A stretch of 64,000 bases of DNA from Typha latifolia. Its lineage: Eukaryota > Streptophyta > Magnoliopsida > Poales > Typhaceae. Below are positions 1-11,679 of this stretch, piece by piece. Under the pieces are notes generated by a model. That model searched no databases and had not been told where the DNA came from. It worked only from the letters and a program-made list of their open reading frames with translations. The number at the start of each line of letters is the position of its first letter. Within the stretch, counting starts at the first letter, position 1. The stretch lies in NCBI GenBank assembly GCA_019914945.1, contig CM034102.1, forward strand, positions 2,097,501 to 2,161,500, written 5' to 3'. Made by a program: the position numbers and the translations under genes.

Positions 1-296
1 CCACCGAGCGAGACGAACACGATGATGATGACCGTGTGGTGGGGGCTCGGTGGTGGTGGTGGGGGAGGGACTAATGGTGATGCAGGAGGCGGCGGCGGTG
101 GATGAGGGAGAGGAACTGGTGGCGGTGGCGCCATCTTTCGCGGCGGCGGCGGAGGAGGGCGAGGAATTGGTGGTGGTGGTGGAGGTGGTGCCATCTTTCG
201 GGGTGGCGTGAATGGAGGTAGCTTTGGAGGTGGATTAGGTGGAGAGAAGAAGGGATAGTCGACGTAGTTTTGAGGGGAGTGGAGGGAATTGGCCAT
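1..296 (-). CDS. TED7: TED7-like proline-rich membrane protein, N-terminal part (runs off left edge)
   Basis: The minus-strand frame opens at the ATG at 296-294 (MANSLHSPQNYVDYPFFSPP) and stays open to base 1. It encodes about 85 proline-rich residues containing two PPRKMAPPP-type repeats. The visible part ends in SPHHTVIIIVFVSLG, the start of a hydrophobic membrane segment. A short extensin-like N-terminus followed by an HHTVIIIVFVSLGG-type segment is the layout I know from TRACHEARY ELEMENT DIFFERENTIATION-RELATED 6/7 proteins. In those proteins it is followed by a basic, Cys/Lys-rich cytosolic tail; family members associate with secondary-wall cellulose synthase in xylem vessels. The tail lies outside the window, so the assignment rests on the N-terminal half and the membrane motif. 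A generic proline-rich or extensin-like membrane protein is the alternative. The leftward continuation would decide. Confidence 0.7.
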   Translation of the reverse strand, partial: MANSLHSPQNYVDYPFFSPPNPPPKLPPFTPPRKMAPPPPPPPIPRPPPPPPRKMAPPPPVPLPHPPPPPPASPLVPPPPPPPSPHHTVIIIVFVSLG

Positions 297-3200
297 TAAT
301 GTGGTATAGAGAAAGATGGAGAATACGGTGTGGGTGAGCATGAGTATTTGTAATGATGGGGTAAGAAGAGATGGAATTAGAATACAAATTTAAATGACTT
401 GGCTCCCATGCTAAGGCTTTGCAAGGGTTGCTTCCAAACAATTCTTGTGTTGCTTGGAATGAGGAGGAGAGCCTACTTGGAACTAAAAAGGTTGGATCTA
501 GCATTAAGAGAGACTTTTAGAGCTTAATATGTTACTCTTTATAAGAATCATAACCCAAATTGAATTACATTGTTGACAATTATAGGCCGATAAAGAAAGC
601 ATCCATGTCTCTACTCAGCTTCGCGGGTGTGTTGTGTATGTCCTTCTCAGTAATTTCCAAATCCGACCGCTTTCGTATTTCGCTTCACTTTTCCGCCATT
701 ACTCGCCTCGTTAGAAGCTTCTTCTCGCGCTCGAGAGGAACAAGGAAGAGAGAGCGCGGGCTCAAGCTAGTGTTAGGGTTTCGTTGGATCGAGAACCAGA
801 AACGAACTCTGGCAACGGAGCTCTGGCTGTTTCCGGTTAGAGTCCGGCCCTTCGTCTCTCTCGGTTCGCATTCCCTTGTAAGGTTTCTTGATTTTTGTAC
901 GAAATTATATTGATTCGTGCGACAAACAAGGATTAGTAAGGCCTTCCTATCATATCTCTGCTCTTGTTCGTCGTCTTGATCGGATTGGGAATAGCAGGGT
1001 GTGATCTAGGTTCCATTTTTCTCATGGAATCGAGGTCTTGTGACGTGTGGGTTTTGAATCTGATCTTGATCGGGCTGTGAAGGAGATGTTAGCTAATGAG
1101 GGTGGAGAGATCTTTTTAGGAGGGTTGAGGATTTAGGTTTCTTGAATTGGTGGCAACGGGATGGTGGCCAGTAGCTCCAGTCCGAGCTCATCGGCTCCCC
1201 TCACACTGAGGAGTGTGAGCAGCCCCAGGGTTCCATCTAATCGGAGATGGTGGATTCTGGGGACTTCGTTTAACACTCTGGCTCTGAGTTTTTCCTGGTT
1301 TCAATTGTCCTGGTTCTTGGATGTTTTTAGCCTCGTCTCCTATGAAAGCTATTCACCACAATAATTACTATGTAATTCCGAAGGTCTTTTAGAAATTTAG
1401 CTCTCTTTGTACAGATTGTCTCAGCTGAAGCAGAGGATGATAGTGGAAGCTTTGTAATTCTAGTAAGAAGTCATGCCCTGGTGCTGCAGAGAACATCTCC
1501 TGCATTTAATTGAAGTGTCCCAATCAAGGCGAGTAGCATTCCTATTACAAATTTTTCACATTTATAGCCCTGAAATCTTCATTGTTTGTGTGTCCGTTCC
1601 TTGATTTAGATATTGTTTATAACTAATCCATGATTCATCCTTCAGTAACCAGCAGAGGGGCTAAATATAATGTGCTTATGACTTATGGAGGTTAACTTGA
1701 CACCAATACATAACTGATGAGTTATTAACATTAAATTTTCACATGTTTGAATGATTCCCCTCTTCTCCCGTTGAGGGTGCAGTTATTTTTCACCATGGAG
1801 TCAGGACTTTAGTCACCAGCTTAGTGTGGAACCTGGTACTGAGGACTTTTATGGCAAACAAGATATCTGAATTGATATCCAAAAACAAGTGATATGGAAA
1901 ATAAACAGGTTAATTGGGTGTATTCAAAGGATCCATGATTAAAATCTTATTTACTGGTCTATTCAAGCATGACAAGGGAGTTGCCTAATCCTTTCAAATG
2001 GCACCCGATCCAGTTTTAAGTCTGAATAGGTTCATCCTGCTTTCCTTTTGAAATATTTTCCTTTTGAAGTGTTTTCCATTTGATGACTTTCTATTTAGTT
2101 TAGGATTTGATTATTTTCCTAATTGATTAGCATGACGGAAAAACTATTTATATACTATTTTGGTTCTGTACGAGGAAAATTATTTTGTTTATGAAAAAAC
2201 CTCAATTGTTGTTAACTCACTAACTATATTTTAAATGGTGGAGTTTTTTCTTTTTAAGTAAAGATGAACATGGCGGGATTTGAACCCATAACTTCTCGTT
2301 ATGATACTCTAAAAGCTTAAGCGGTTAAAGAATGATGGTTTTTAGATTTTATATTCTAACAGTTGTTTGGAAAAACTTTTGGTCTCAAGTGTGCTTCTTC
2401 ACGTGATTAGTTTGATATGTATCTCTTTGTGACCTTTGTGAGTGGTGAATAAGGAGCCATTTGGTATCTCACATGACCATCTAGAATGTTGATTGTGCAT
2501 CTTGTTGCTCCGTTGACAATTGCCTTCTTTCCCTAGATATTCCGGCATCAACAAATGTGGTGTATAACTATTGAACAATTCAGGGATTAAAACTTTAATA
2601 AATCTTAGTTTACTTTGTGGTGCATTTTCTTTTAGGGATTACAGACTTGGGATGTATGGTAAAGCAAACCTAGCTCACCAAGTTGAATATAGTTGTAGCC
2701 TTGATGCGGATCAGAAGTAGGTGTTCAATGGGAGGTGGGAGATAATGAGATTTCTCTAAACATACTAGAGCTGAATTCAGCATCTGATATTTCAGTGCAG
2801 CTTGATTTGGTTTTGATTGGAGTAGTCAATGCTGAGGTATGAGCAAACTGGTGATACTTGTATATTGGGTAGATAACATTTGAAAATGAGTACGTGGATT
2901 TTCTACCAGATTATGCAACTGAATCAGTCAGTTGTCTATGACGAAGAACTGCTCAGGACCTATATGCAATGACATTTTTCTGGATGATGAGGGAGAACAG
3001 ACGAGCTGCTTCAAATTGGCAGATGAATATATTATCACATTGCAATGTATGCGGCAGAAGTTAGGTAAGAAACTACATCTAACCAAATATTTCCTTAACG
3101 TCTCTGTCTTCCTCTCTCTAGTCCATTATGCTTCAGTTTATCCTTCTCTAAGACTCCCTTGTACATGGTTCCTGTGCCTTCATAATGAATAACTCTTGTA
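297..3200. other. No firm gene; transcript-like blocks of unknown nature
   Basis: Upstream of the TED7-like gene the sequence becomes locally GC-richer from about 700 to 1370. It resembles a plant 5' leader (GTTAGGGTTTCG at about 774-785) and is followed by a 68-codon open stretch with a plausible ATG at 1161 (MVASSSSPSSSAPL...). Further open stretches bordered by fair splice-like signals occur at about 1414-1510, 2729-2836 (ending GAG|gtatga) and 2938-3066. I could not join them into one reading frame and recognise no protein family in them. They could be a decayed gene, a non-coding transcript, or chance. A tRNA B-box-like string (GGTTCAAATCC on the minus strand) sits near 2278-2288, as in SINE remnants. 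Confidence 0.25.
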
Positions 3201-6200
3201 TCTCTTCTCTCAAGAAAAGGGAAGAAAAGAAATGAAAAGGACAAACTCGTTGTGGATTAATCGGTGTTGTCAGTAACTGCTAGCCCACACACACCTGCAG
3301 TGAATCTAGGTAACTGCTTTCTTGTGTTTACGAGGAAAGGGGGCTTCTCTTTTGACTTGTAAATAAGATTTGTTTGATAGAACTTCTGGCTTTCATTAGT
3401 ACCCGACTCTGAATTAAATTGTTGTGGGGGTGGCTGCTAAGGCCTTAATAGTACTTTCAGCCATTTTACAATTTAAGCGCATCACTCTTCTGCCTGTTAG
3501 GTATAAATATTAATCTTGTTCTATTACCGTCAAATAAACACCTTTTTGCATTTATGCATGCATAAGTTTTAAGTCTTTGGCTGTCCTCTCCTATCTGGAG
3601 AAGCTTGACTCACATTTGTATCAATATTACTCTCTTATAGACATTTGTTATGAGATATGCCTGATACCTCCCATGAATAGCAAGTTCAAACTACATGCAG
3701 AAGAACTTCACATCTACCTTAGAACTAGCTTCAATATTTAGCCACAGCTGCTGCAAGTAGAGGGTTGGGTCTGTTGAACAGATCCTGTATCCGAGTTGGA
3801 ACGTACTGGAGTCTTGTCTTAACCTTAGCCCAACCACATTATGGGCTCGGGGTGGGCTACTTGGGGCTTGAGCTCACAGGAGGGAGAGGGTTTCCTTGTC
3901 TTTGGGCTAGTTTTCTCTTGTTAGTTTAAACAATAGGCAGGTCTAGGAGATACAAACTTTTAGGAAGATACGGTTACACCATTCTAAAAGCTTCAGATAA
4001 TAATAGAGTGGGTTTCAACATTTAAGATATACAGTGGACAAGTATAGCAATTTGATATGCTTATTCAGAAAATTGGGTTTTGAAAGGGTTATTTAGATAA
4101 TATGAGCATATTGTGATGCTCCATCAAAATTTTAAGCGAAACTGAAATGTTAAGAATGCCCAAAGACTAAAGCGGCATTATAGCGAAGCTACACTCAAGG
4201 GATGCTACAGTAAATATGTAAGACTGATACTTATCCACTGTTGTATTGTTAAACGGATAAATAGTGATTGTTTTTGTTGACTTTGGAAAACTAAAGCCTC
4301 ATTTGTGGCCTTATATAATTAGATGAGATATTTAAAATCCTTAGTCTTATTTTTAACTTTCTAAATATCTAGATAAAATATTTAGTAGCTTTGGTTTTAT
4401 TCTTTAACCTTCTAAGTATTTTAAAGAAGATATTTAAAAATATTAATAGTTAAATATAAAAGCTCAAACACTTACTTGTAAAGGCATCTAAAGTTGGGAA
4501 ATTGAAATATAAATGAGAATTTTACAAAGAAAGTTTATCTGTTCTAACTTATTAAAAAAAATTCTCTTTTTTTATATTTATGCTATATTTATTTTGAGGT
4601 TTATCTTATCTTGTGTAGAAGGTAGAGTACCACCCAGACAAGAAAATTAATCAGAAAAGTTAAATTTGTGACAATATGATGCTTTGCCTACTTGTCCGAG
4701 TAAATTTCCAACATTTTAATAAATAAAATTTCCAACATGTCCTCTATTGTACTGGTAGTAGGCATATCATAGTCAGTGCTGCAGAACTTTATACGAAGAT
4801 GAAATATTTTGCATTAATGGAGGTACAACTGCTGCATCTTGCCCCCGTGAAAATACACTTGCTTAGTTTGTAACAAAGCAAATTAAGATAATTAATAGGT
4901 AAGAGTATCTAATTGGTGAAACACATAATGCCTGCATCTTCTTTAGAAGGAAAACAGTAGGATAGGAAAGGGCAAAAAAAAGGGCTTATATTTGGGAGGG
5001 CTAATCTCAAACAGAGATTGTGATGTTATTATTGGTATTTGGTTGATCAAGACATTCTCATATGAATAAACCTATTTCTCCTTGCTGAGCAGAGATAAGG
5101 ATAGATTACTATCCAACTATTGACACTTATCGGTATTTGTTATTAGTCGCGGTTAGCCGGTTATCACTGTCCGAGACTTGTTTATTGATTTACTCTTCTT
5201 ATCTGTGAACAAAAAGTGGCAATAAGAATTACACCAATATTTTTTTATAAATTAGTTGGGGTTGTCAGGAGTCACGGAGGATTTAAATTTACGAGGCCAT
5301 GCACGTGGGACAGGAACAGGGATTTGCCACCAACGGAGTTTGCCATTGGACGTCTCTCTCTCGCTATATATCTGCAATCAATTTCATCTTCTTCTTTCTT
5401 TCTTTCCTTTTTTTTTTTTTTTTTTTTTTGGCATAATTTTCTCTCTTAACCTTTATTTTATTACAGAGGACATGAGCCAGATCCAAGGAGAGATGTATCA
5501 GACCAGCGCGATTTAATGCATGATTGGCTGTGGCTGTCCTGAATTCAATGCAGTCTGATAAGTTTTTCTATGCATTTCTACTAGTATTCTACATTTACTT
5601 CTCTGGCACAGATCAGATGGTGGACAGGAAAATATTGTACCTACCCAAGAGTACTGCATCTCTTTCTGTACGTGCCACGCATAGGCTGCAACAGTACTGG
5701 AGGAGTAGATTGGGTGTTACAATGACCAGATCTATCTATGCCTGTTATGGTTATTCTTGTGTGCCTCTCTTTCGTTCCATCTTCAAGTTAGGAGTAACTG
5801 AAACAAGCTACTAGAGTTGAAGTGCATATGAATAAACGATTCATTTCATGATCTGGCTCAAAGTTTGCATCCGCAGATGACTTTGTTTGGTGTTTTGGGT
5901 TGGTATGTTTATTCTATCGACCAACATTTATTCTTCTCTCACTAAAAGCCTGTAAGACTTCTTGCAAAGCTACTGATCATAAAAAGTTGTATATAAGAGA
6001 GCGATGCATGCACCATCTTTTTTCGGTGTTTTATTTTTATAATACACGTAAGTAATGTCAGGCTGATATCTAATATACAAGAATTGTGCTGTGAGATGAG
6101 CCACTTATTATATGCGACAAATCATTCAGGAAGTGCACAGGATTTTCATTTCTTTTCTTCTTATTCTTCTTCTTTTCCCTTTTAATTTGCAGGTGCAATC

Positions 6201-7447
6201 ATTGCCATCATGTGAGATTCAATCTTCTGCAAATAATGAGTATCACTTTAATTATGCACCGATAAGTGGAAGATGTATAGAACCTTCCTTTGTATAAATA
6301 ACTGCATAATTTACAATAAGAATCTAACAGATAAATTGCAAGTTCTGTGAAAAAGTTATCAGTACAAAGTTGGAAAACGAATAGATTGACCTTCCAAAAC
6401 ATCATACGTATGGATTCAGCCAATTAAATGAAAAACTTATGATCATATGGCTTAAGAGAGAGAGGTATGTTATTGTAAATTTTTTGACTGAAAGCACGAC
6501 TTTGACGTCGATCATTACAACTAATTAACCTACCTAATGTTCGCCAAACTTGTAAAAAAATCTTTAATTGTTCGATATGGCAACATTTGCATATGTTTCT
6601 TTTATTTAATTAAGGATCTAATCTTTAGCTAACTACGATCTCTTTCTTCGATAATTTTTAATAAATTCGATGATAGATAGCAATATAAAATAATTATTTA
6701 TTTCTAATAACGCTGATGATGTAGACTAGCTAGTATGAGATGATAGCATGATCTTATCAATGCTTCCCTAATTTGTACCTACAAACCCTAGACCCAACCA
6801 GAGATAGTGAGATGCATGCACAAAGCTAATGCTTCAATACGCCAACATAGTCTCACCATTTACCGTTATATTCCTTCACGACGCACTAGATAACCATAAA
6901 AGTATGCGTATATTAATATATGATTGCAAAACCCTAATACGCGTCTGCTTAGAGTCATACATATGCAAGAGAACTGCAACTGCCACGAATTAGATTCTTA
7001 TCATCTACCCTACATGGAGTAAATCCTTGTTCCTAGTTCCTGGTACTTGTACTAACTTAGAGGATCTCTAGTGTTAAACTAAAGAGGAAGTGACGGAGAG
7101 AGAAGAGAGAAGAGAAGAGAAGAGAAGAGAAGAGAAAGAATTTTCCTCAAGTTGTAGCATAAAATATATAATCAGCTAGCACAAATTTCAAAGCAATCAT
7201 GCACCTACGTGATGACCAAGTAGCAGTTATCATGATACGAATGCACACCTAGCTAGTCAACCAAATTGTAACAAACTAGTGTCATATTACAACAACATAA
7301 GAACACCACGACAAGAACCCAAGAGAAATATCGATCATGCGCTGCCATTTATATACACACCATGCACCTAACTCTCTTGGGAAAAAAATTATAATCATAA
7401 TATCGAATAGAATTCATTAATCGCTAATAATTACCTTAGTAATTAAC
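3201..7447. other. Gene-free AT-rich stretch
   Basis: I see no supportable coding region here. Short open frames at 5216-5516, 5524-5814 and 6112-6297 lack recognisable domains and begin at non-ATG codons or run through T-rich tracts. The stretch holds a long T run at about 5409-5430, a purine repeat of the GAGAA type at 7099-7136, and AT-rich DNA leading to the 3' side of the bHLH gene. GGGCT-rich text at about 3840-3880 resembles tracts seen in other non-coding parts of the window. Confidence 0.5.
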
Positions 7448-8191
7448 TCAATGCATCCCATGGTTGCTTGGCCCTCCACTGAATCCAAACCCCATGGAGG
7501 AGGAGGACGACGAGGACGAGCCGTGGACGTCGGGCCGGATAGCCCAGTCCACGTGTCCGACCGGGTGAGGGCTGAGTAGTCCGAGATGCGCCGCAACGGT
7601 CGGCGGCGGCGGCGGCGGCGGGTTGGCTTGCAGCTCCTGCACCTGCCTCTTGAGGAACTTGACGTAGCGGATGGCCTCGTCGAGCATCGACGCCGTGTCC
7701 ATCTTGGTGCCCCCGGGGACGAGCCGCTGGAGAATCCGAATCCTCTCGCTTATCCTCTCCCGGCGGTGGCGCGCCGCGATGCTCTGGGGGTCGTCGCTGA
7801 TGCGGACGTTCCGCCGCTTCGGCTTCTTGATAGTGGTGGGGTCGATGTCGACGGGCTGCATGGCGGCGATCTTGTACATCATCTCCTTCATGGCTCCCAA
7901 CGCTTCCTCCTCCTCCTCCTCCTCCTCCTCCTCCTCATCTCCTTCTACCTCCTCCTCCTCCTCCTCGTGACCTCCTTCTAGTATTCCTCCTCTCCTTCGG
8001 ATGCTTCCTAGTTGAGGAGGAGGAGGAGGAGGAGGAGGTGTAGAGAAGTAGGTTGGGGAAGGGAGATGGGCATGGAATGGCATCAATTCGTATGGCGTTT
8101 GATCGAATTCGTAGAGTACTTGGTGGTTACCCATGGGCATCTCAAGGTCCCATGAGCTACTACTGCTAATGTTGTGGGTGATGTTATCCAT
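7448..8191 (-). CDS. HEC: HECATE / LATE FLOWERING-type bHLH transcription factor
   Basis: A single uninterrupted exon encodes 247 residues from the ATG at 8191. In order it shows a variable N-terminus ([20 protein letters not shown]), a poly-Pro run near 52-59, a long acidic Glu tract (about 76-96), a conserved [20 protein letters not shown] segment (about 98-117), [10 protein letters not shown] (123-132), a bHLH domain (about 137-186) and a Pro/Ser-rich tail. The bHLH and preceding segment match the plant HECATE1/2/3 and rice LF clade very closely. Known members act in the nucleus on gynoecium, stigma and transmitting tract, shoot meristem timing, or flowering time. The basic region has Gln and Ala where E-box binders have His5 and Glu9, as is usual for this clade, so DNA binding is probably through partners or atypical sites. 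The Glu and Pro tracts come from GGA/CCT-type repeats and may vary in length. Confidence 0.93.
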   Translation of the reverse strand: MDNITHNISSSSSWDLEMPMGNHQVLYEFDQTPYELMPFHAHLPSPTYFSTPPPPPPPPQLGSIRRRGGILEGGHEEEEEEVEGDEEEEEEEEEEEALGAMKEMMYKIAAMQPVDIDPTTIKKPKRRNVRISDDPQSIAARHRRERISERIRILQRLVPGGTKMDTASMLDEAIRYVKFLKRQVQELQANPPPPPPPTVAAHLGLLSPHPVGHVDWAIRPDVHGSSSSSSSSMGFGFSGGPSNHGMH

Positions 8192-8324
8192 ATGTAACGT
8201 AGTACTTGCAGTATGGGCTAGCTCTGTACAAGGGAAAAGTGAGAGTGTGAGAGAGATGGAAGATAGTATCTATCTATCTATCTATTATCTACCATGAGAC
8301 TTCACAAAGGTAAGGAGGGAGGGG

Positions 8325-8334
8325 TTTATATAAA
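8325..8334 (-). promoter_or_regulatory. TATA box of the bHLH gene
   Basis: The self-complementary string TTTATATAAA lies 134 bases upstream of the bHLH start codon. That spacing fits a transcription start about 100 bases before the ATG. Between the box and the ATG there is a (CTAT)n run on the plus strand (about 8267-8284) and GA-rich leader text. Confidence 0.6.
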
Positions 8335-8406
8335 CCAAATAGGAGACCAAGGTGGTGTCAAAGGTTTGTGATTGGGTGCTAGATAAGGTTATAGGAGATC
8401 TCATAG

Positions 8407-8433
8407 AGGAGGAGGAGGAGGAGGAGGAGGAGG
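8407..8433. repeat. (GGA)n trinucleotide repeat upstream of the bHLH gene
   Basis: About nine GGA units lie in the promoter region, some 220 bases upstream of the bHLH ATG. The same trinucleotide, as CCT on the plus strand, builds the Glu tract inside the coding region, so the locus carries this repeat type twice. Confidence 0.85.
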
Positions 8434-8670
8434 GGAGAAGTTGGTAAAAGGATCGAAAATTATTTTATTACTACTTAGGATTTGGTTTGGCTTGGAACTC
8501 TGGGAAGGTGGGGGTATGTTTTTACTTTAGTCTACTGAATTGGATACGATTAGGCAATAAAATAAGGTGGTGGTAGGCAAAGATAGGGAAGCCACCAAAT
8601 CATCAAAAGCCTACAGCTGTGCTCCCCTCGTGAAGGATTGCAGGCTTTTGCACATCCCTAGAGTTTTCCT

Positions 8671-8674
<4 letters not shown>

Positions 8675-8720
<46 letters not shown>

Positions 8721-8881
8721 CTTTTCTTTTCTTTTTCTTTTCTTTATGTGTGACGAATGCAAGCATTTATTATTTCCTAGGGATTACTCTTTACCCACTC
8801 AACAAAACCTTTCCTTACTCTCCTATTGGTTCAACTGCTATTCTTCAGTTTTCAAGTTATATATGTGTGTGTGTGTGTGTG
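8675..8881. repeat. (CT)n and (TG)n microsatellites
   Basis: A pure (CT)n tract of about 21 units covers 8675-8717. A shorter (TG)n tract covers about 8862-8881. Both are upstream of the bHLH gene and are simple-sequence repeats with no coding role. Confidence 0.9.
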
Positions 8882-11679
8882 TTATAAGTTGGAAGTCTCA
8901 AGCTATTTAGATTAATTCGTGCTGAGAATCGACTAAATTTACTGTATCTAAGCTATCGAGGAAGCAAGAGAAGACAGTTGACAGAGGATATTACTAATCT
9001 TTTTCAGCTTGTGGGGGCAAAAGGAAATTATCTGTCCTCTCTTTCTCTATCTCTCTCACACACAGATACACAACAATAGATAAAATAATTTAATAAACAA
9101 CTCTATATATTACTGTCGGCAAACTCTTTTAAAGGTACCAGTTGCAGCCTTTCCACCACCTTATTAAGATAAATGCAGACGTTGAGAAGTCAATGTACAA
9201 ATTTGCTAACCTAAGTAGGAGCTTGCAAATTATCAAAAACAATGTCAGAAGACTCTTTGATGAATATATTGTTACTTCCCAGTAAAGTGAGACCACTGTC
9301 CTTTAAATAAAGATCATCATGAAAGTCCTCTGGACAAATTAAATGAAGATGCTGTCATATTTATTTATTTGCTCCAAGTCAACTGGTAAAAAAACAAACA
9401 AAAAAAAAGGAGATAGTTACCAAATTGGAGAAGGCATTTGCTTGTGCTATCCATACAAGACTATTAGAGTTATCATCAACTCACAATAAATCCCCATGCA
9501 TGATTCGACGCGATGACATTTAGAAATGTCATCACGCATGCTTAAAGATAAGATTGCAGTCTTGCATCATCAAAGCAAAAGAATCTTTGAAAAACAAAAG
9601 TTACCATAATGTTGGATCACATGAACATGTATCTGATAGTGAGAATTCATGCATGATCGTGTACACATAGAGATAAGTTTGCAGTTTAGAAGTTATTCCC
9701 TCTTAGTCAAAAAAGGATTTACTTGTAGATCTCATCCACTCCACTGCATTCCACTTTGCTTGCTTATGTTTAATTTCTTGGATCAATAAGATCATGACAC
9801 TATCATAGATAGTGTTCCAAAATGCAAATCAAACAGTGTTCTTATGCATGGTAGATGGTCTCTCATATGTGACCACTAGATCATTAATTTATTCAAAAAA
9901 TTTAATCTACTGTTTTCTTAAACGATATTTGAATCTATGACCTCTTTAGCGAGCTGAAATTAGAAAGCCGGAGATCTACATTCACGAAGTAGTACTTACG
10001 TACATGAGAAGGGAAAGATGCAACTTTTTGCATTCTTTTACAAGTTCATTTAACTCACACACTGACACAAAGAAACAATCACTGTGGACTATATCACTAA
10101 AGCAATATTGATTCCCACTAGCATAGTAAAACAAGCATCTATATATATGCAATATAAAAAAAAAAGCACGGTGGATTCCCCCTAGCTATGATGGTTGTTA
10201 TTATTTGCATGATAACAGTGAAGAGAGATCGAGCAAATTAAACTTTTCAATAAAGGCCTCTATGCAATAGGATCAGATGAAAGCGAGAAATGTGCAGACT
10301 CATGTAGCTGTCTCTAAGTTCTCCACTTTATCTGGACCTTTCCTTGTTAAGGAAAGGCTACTTCGATTCCAGGATGGATTGAACCAAAATCCCTCCACCT
10401 CCACTCTCAACACATGAGTGAGGACTACAAACGAAGTGGGCCTTTGATGGTGATGGGGGAGCTAGGAGAGACGAGCACATCAATTTATTAGGGCACTGAA
10501 TTGAATGCTAGCTAGCTCTCGATCCCCAAAGAAAATGGAATTAGATGTGGGTTGCTTTCAATTTGCTAACCAAATGGGAGAAAGAGGAAAAAGAATACTA
10601 CTGGCAGTATTCTCATTAGTTATCTTGATAACAAGTTCAAAAATGACCCAGGGTAAAAAAAAAAAGATCTAATTTCTTTTGCATGTTGATGGGTTGAGGA
10701 GATGGATGGACAGATTTTGGATGTAAGTTGGACATGACATGAGCAATGCACCCAGCGGGAAGAGGATGGGGTTAATGCATGGAGAAAGGGTACATTAGGT
10801 TGGTGTGGGGAAGAGAGAATTTAAGCATGAGAGGACTTTTAAAAAGTTAGAAACACTAGAGGATATTGAGCTTTTCAAGGTACTTGCATGGGTGTGGTGA
10901 GATATAGACTTTGTGGATAGGAATCCACGAGTTGGTTAAGCACCACTGGGCTACTGGGCTCTTTTATCTACAAATGCTACGACTGCTGGGCCTTCTTAAA
11001 TAACTCATGACATGGTTGATGTGAGCATCCTTACGTAAATTTGCTTATTGCTTCGTTACTTGGCATCTCTGGAATATAGGAAGTCTGTCTCATTAAGCAA
11101 ATACCAAAGGCAAATTAAAATATAGTTAATGTATCATTTACGCTGGGGATTTACACCAAGTTCTCTTTCTTTGTGCATCACAATCATTGCACTAATTACT
11201 TCCTAATTTGTCCTTCTACCCCTGTAATTAGCAAAGGAATTTTCATGTCTGACGCACAGCGACGCCAGTTGAACAACAAGATTACTGCTTATTACTATGC
11301 ATTTAACTTTTGTTGAAACAATCTGGAAACAAAGGAATTTACACAACGTCCTGCTTAGTGAAACCAACTATCCTCATATTGGCTTTAATCAACTAAACCC
11401 ATGAAATCTTTACATCATATGAGGTACGACAGTTATCCTAACAAAATGGCAGCATCAATGAAATTTTAAACCCCCCAAAAAAGAAAAATTATAAAAGACC
11501 TAATATGGCCACCTTTATACTTAAGATGCCCCCCTAAGTATGGATGAGCTTATAAGACGTAACTCAAAGGGATGAACTATTCTGAGTATCGAATTTTATC
11601 AGAGAAAGAAAGAAAGAAAGAAAGAGATGAAATTAGAGAGGAGCTATAAGAAGATTTCAGATAATTTGCTAGATAGAGA
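8882..11679. other. Gene-free intergenic DNA
   Basis: No open frame with recognisable protein content is present between the bHLH promoter and the 3' end of the GUX gene. The one structured item I see is a short perfect inverted repeat at 9512-9533. A (GAAA)n run sits at about 11600-11623, just 3' of the GUX stop codon and probably in its 3' UTR. The rest is ordinary AT-rich DNA. Confidence 0.5.
9512..9533. repeat. Perfect 10-bp inverted repeat with 2-base loop
   Basis: GATGACATTT at 9512-9521 is followed by AG and then AAATGTCATC at 9524-9533, giving a perfect hairpin. Flanking GCATG/CATGC strings (about 9499 and 9536) could extend it across an internal loop. No gene lies nearby. Confidence 0.7.

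Noticed and set aside
2270..2335. Possible tRNA gene (B-box-like GGTTCAAATCC on the minus strand)
   Set aside because: No acceptor or D-arm pairing was found; more like a SINE remnant than a tRNA gene.
3868..3892. String resembling miR390 (AGCTCACAGGAGGGA)
   Set aside because: It has an internal insertion relative to miR390 and no complementary star arm within a few hundred bases.
5524..5814. 96-codon plus-strand frame
   Set aside because: Starts at TTG, has no recognisable domain and no supporting splice structure.
7586..7981. Plus-strand Arg/Leu-rich frames of 99-131 codons
   Set aside because: Antisense of the bHLH gene; the low-complexity runs are the reverse of its Glu and Pro tracts.
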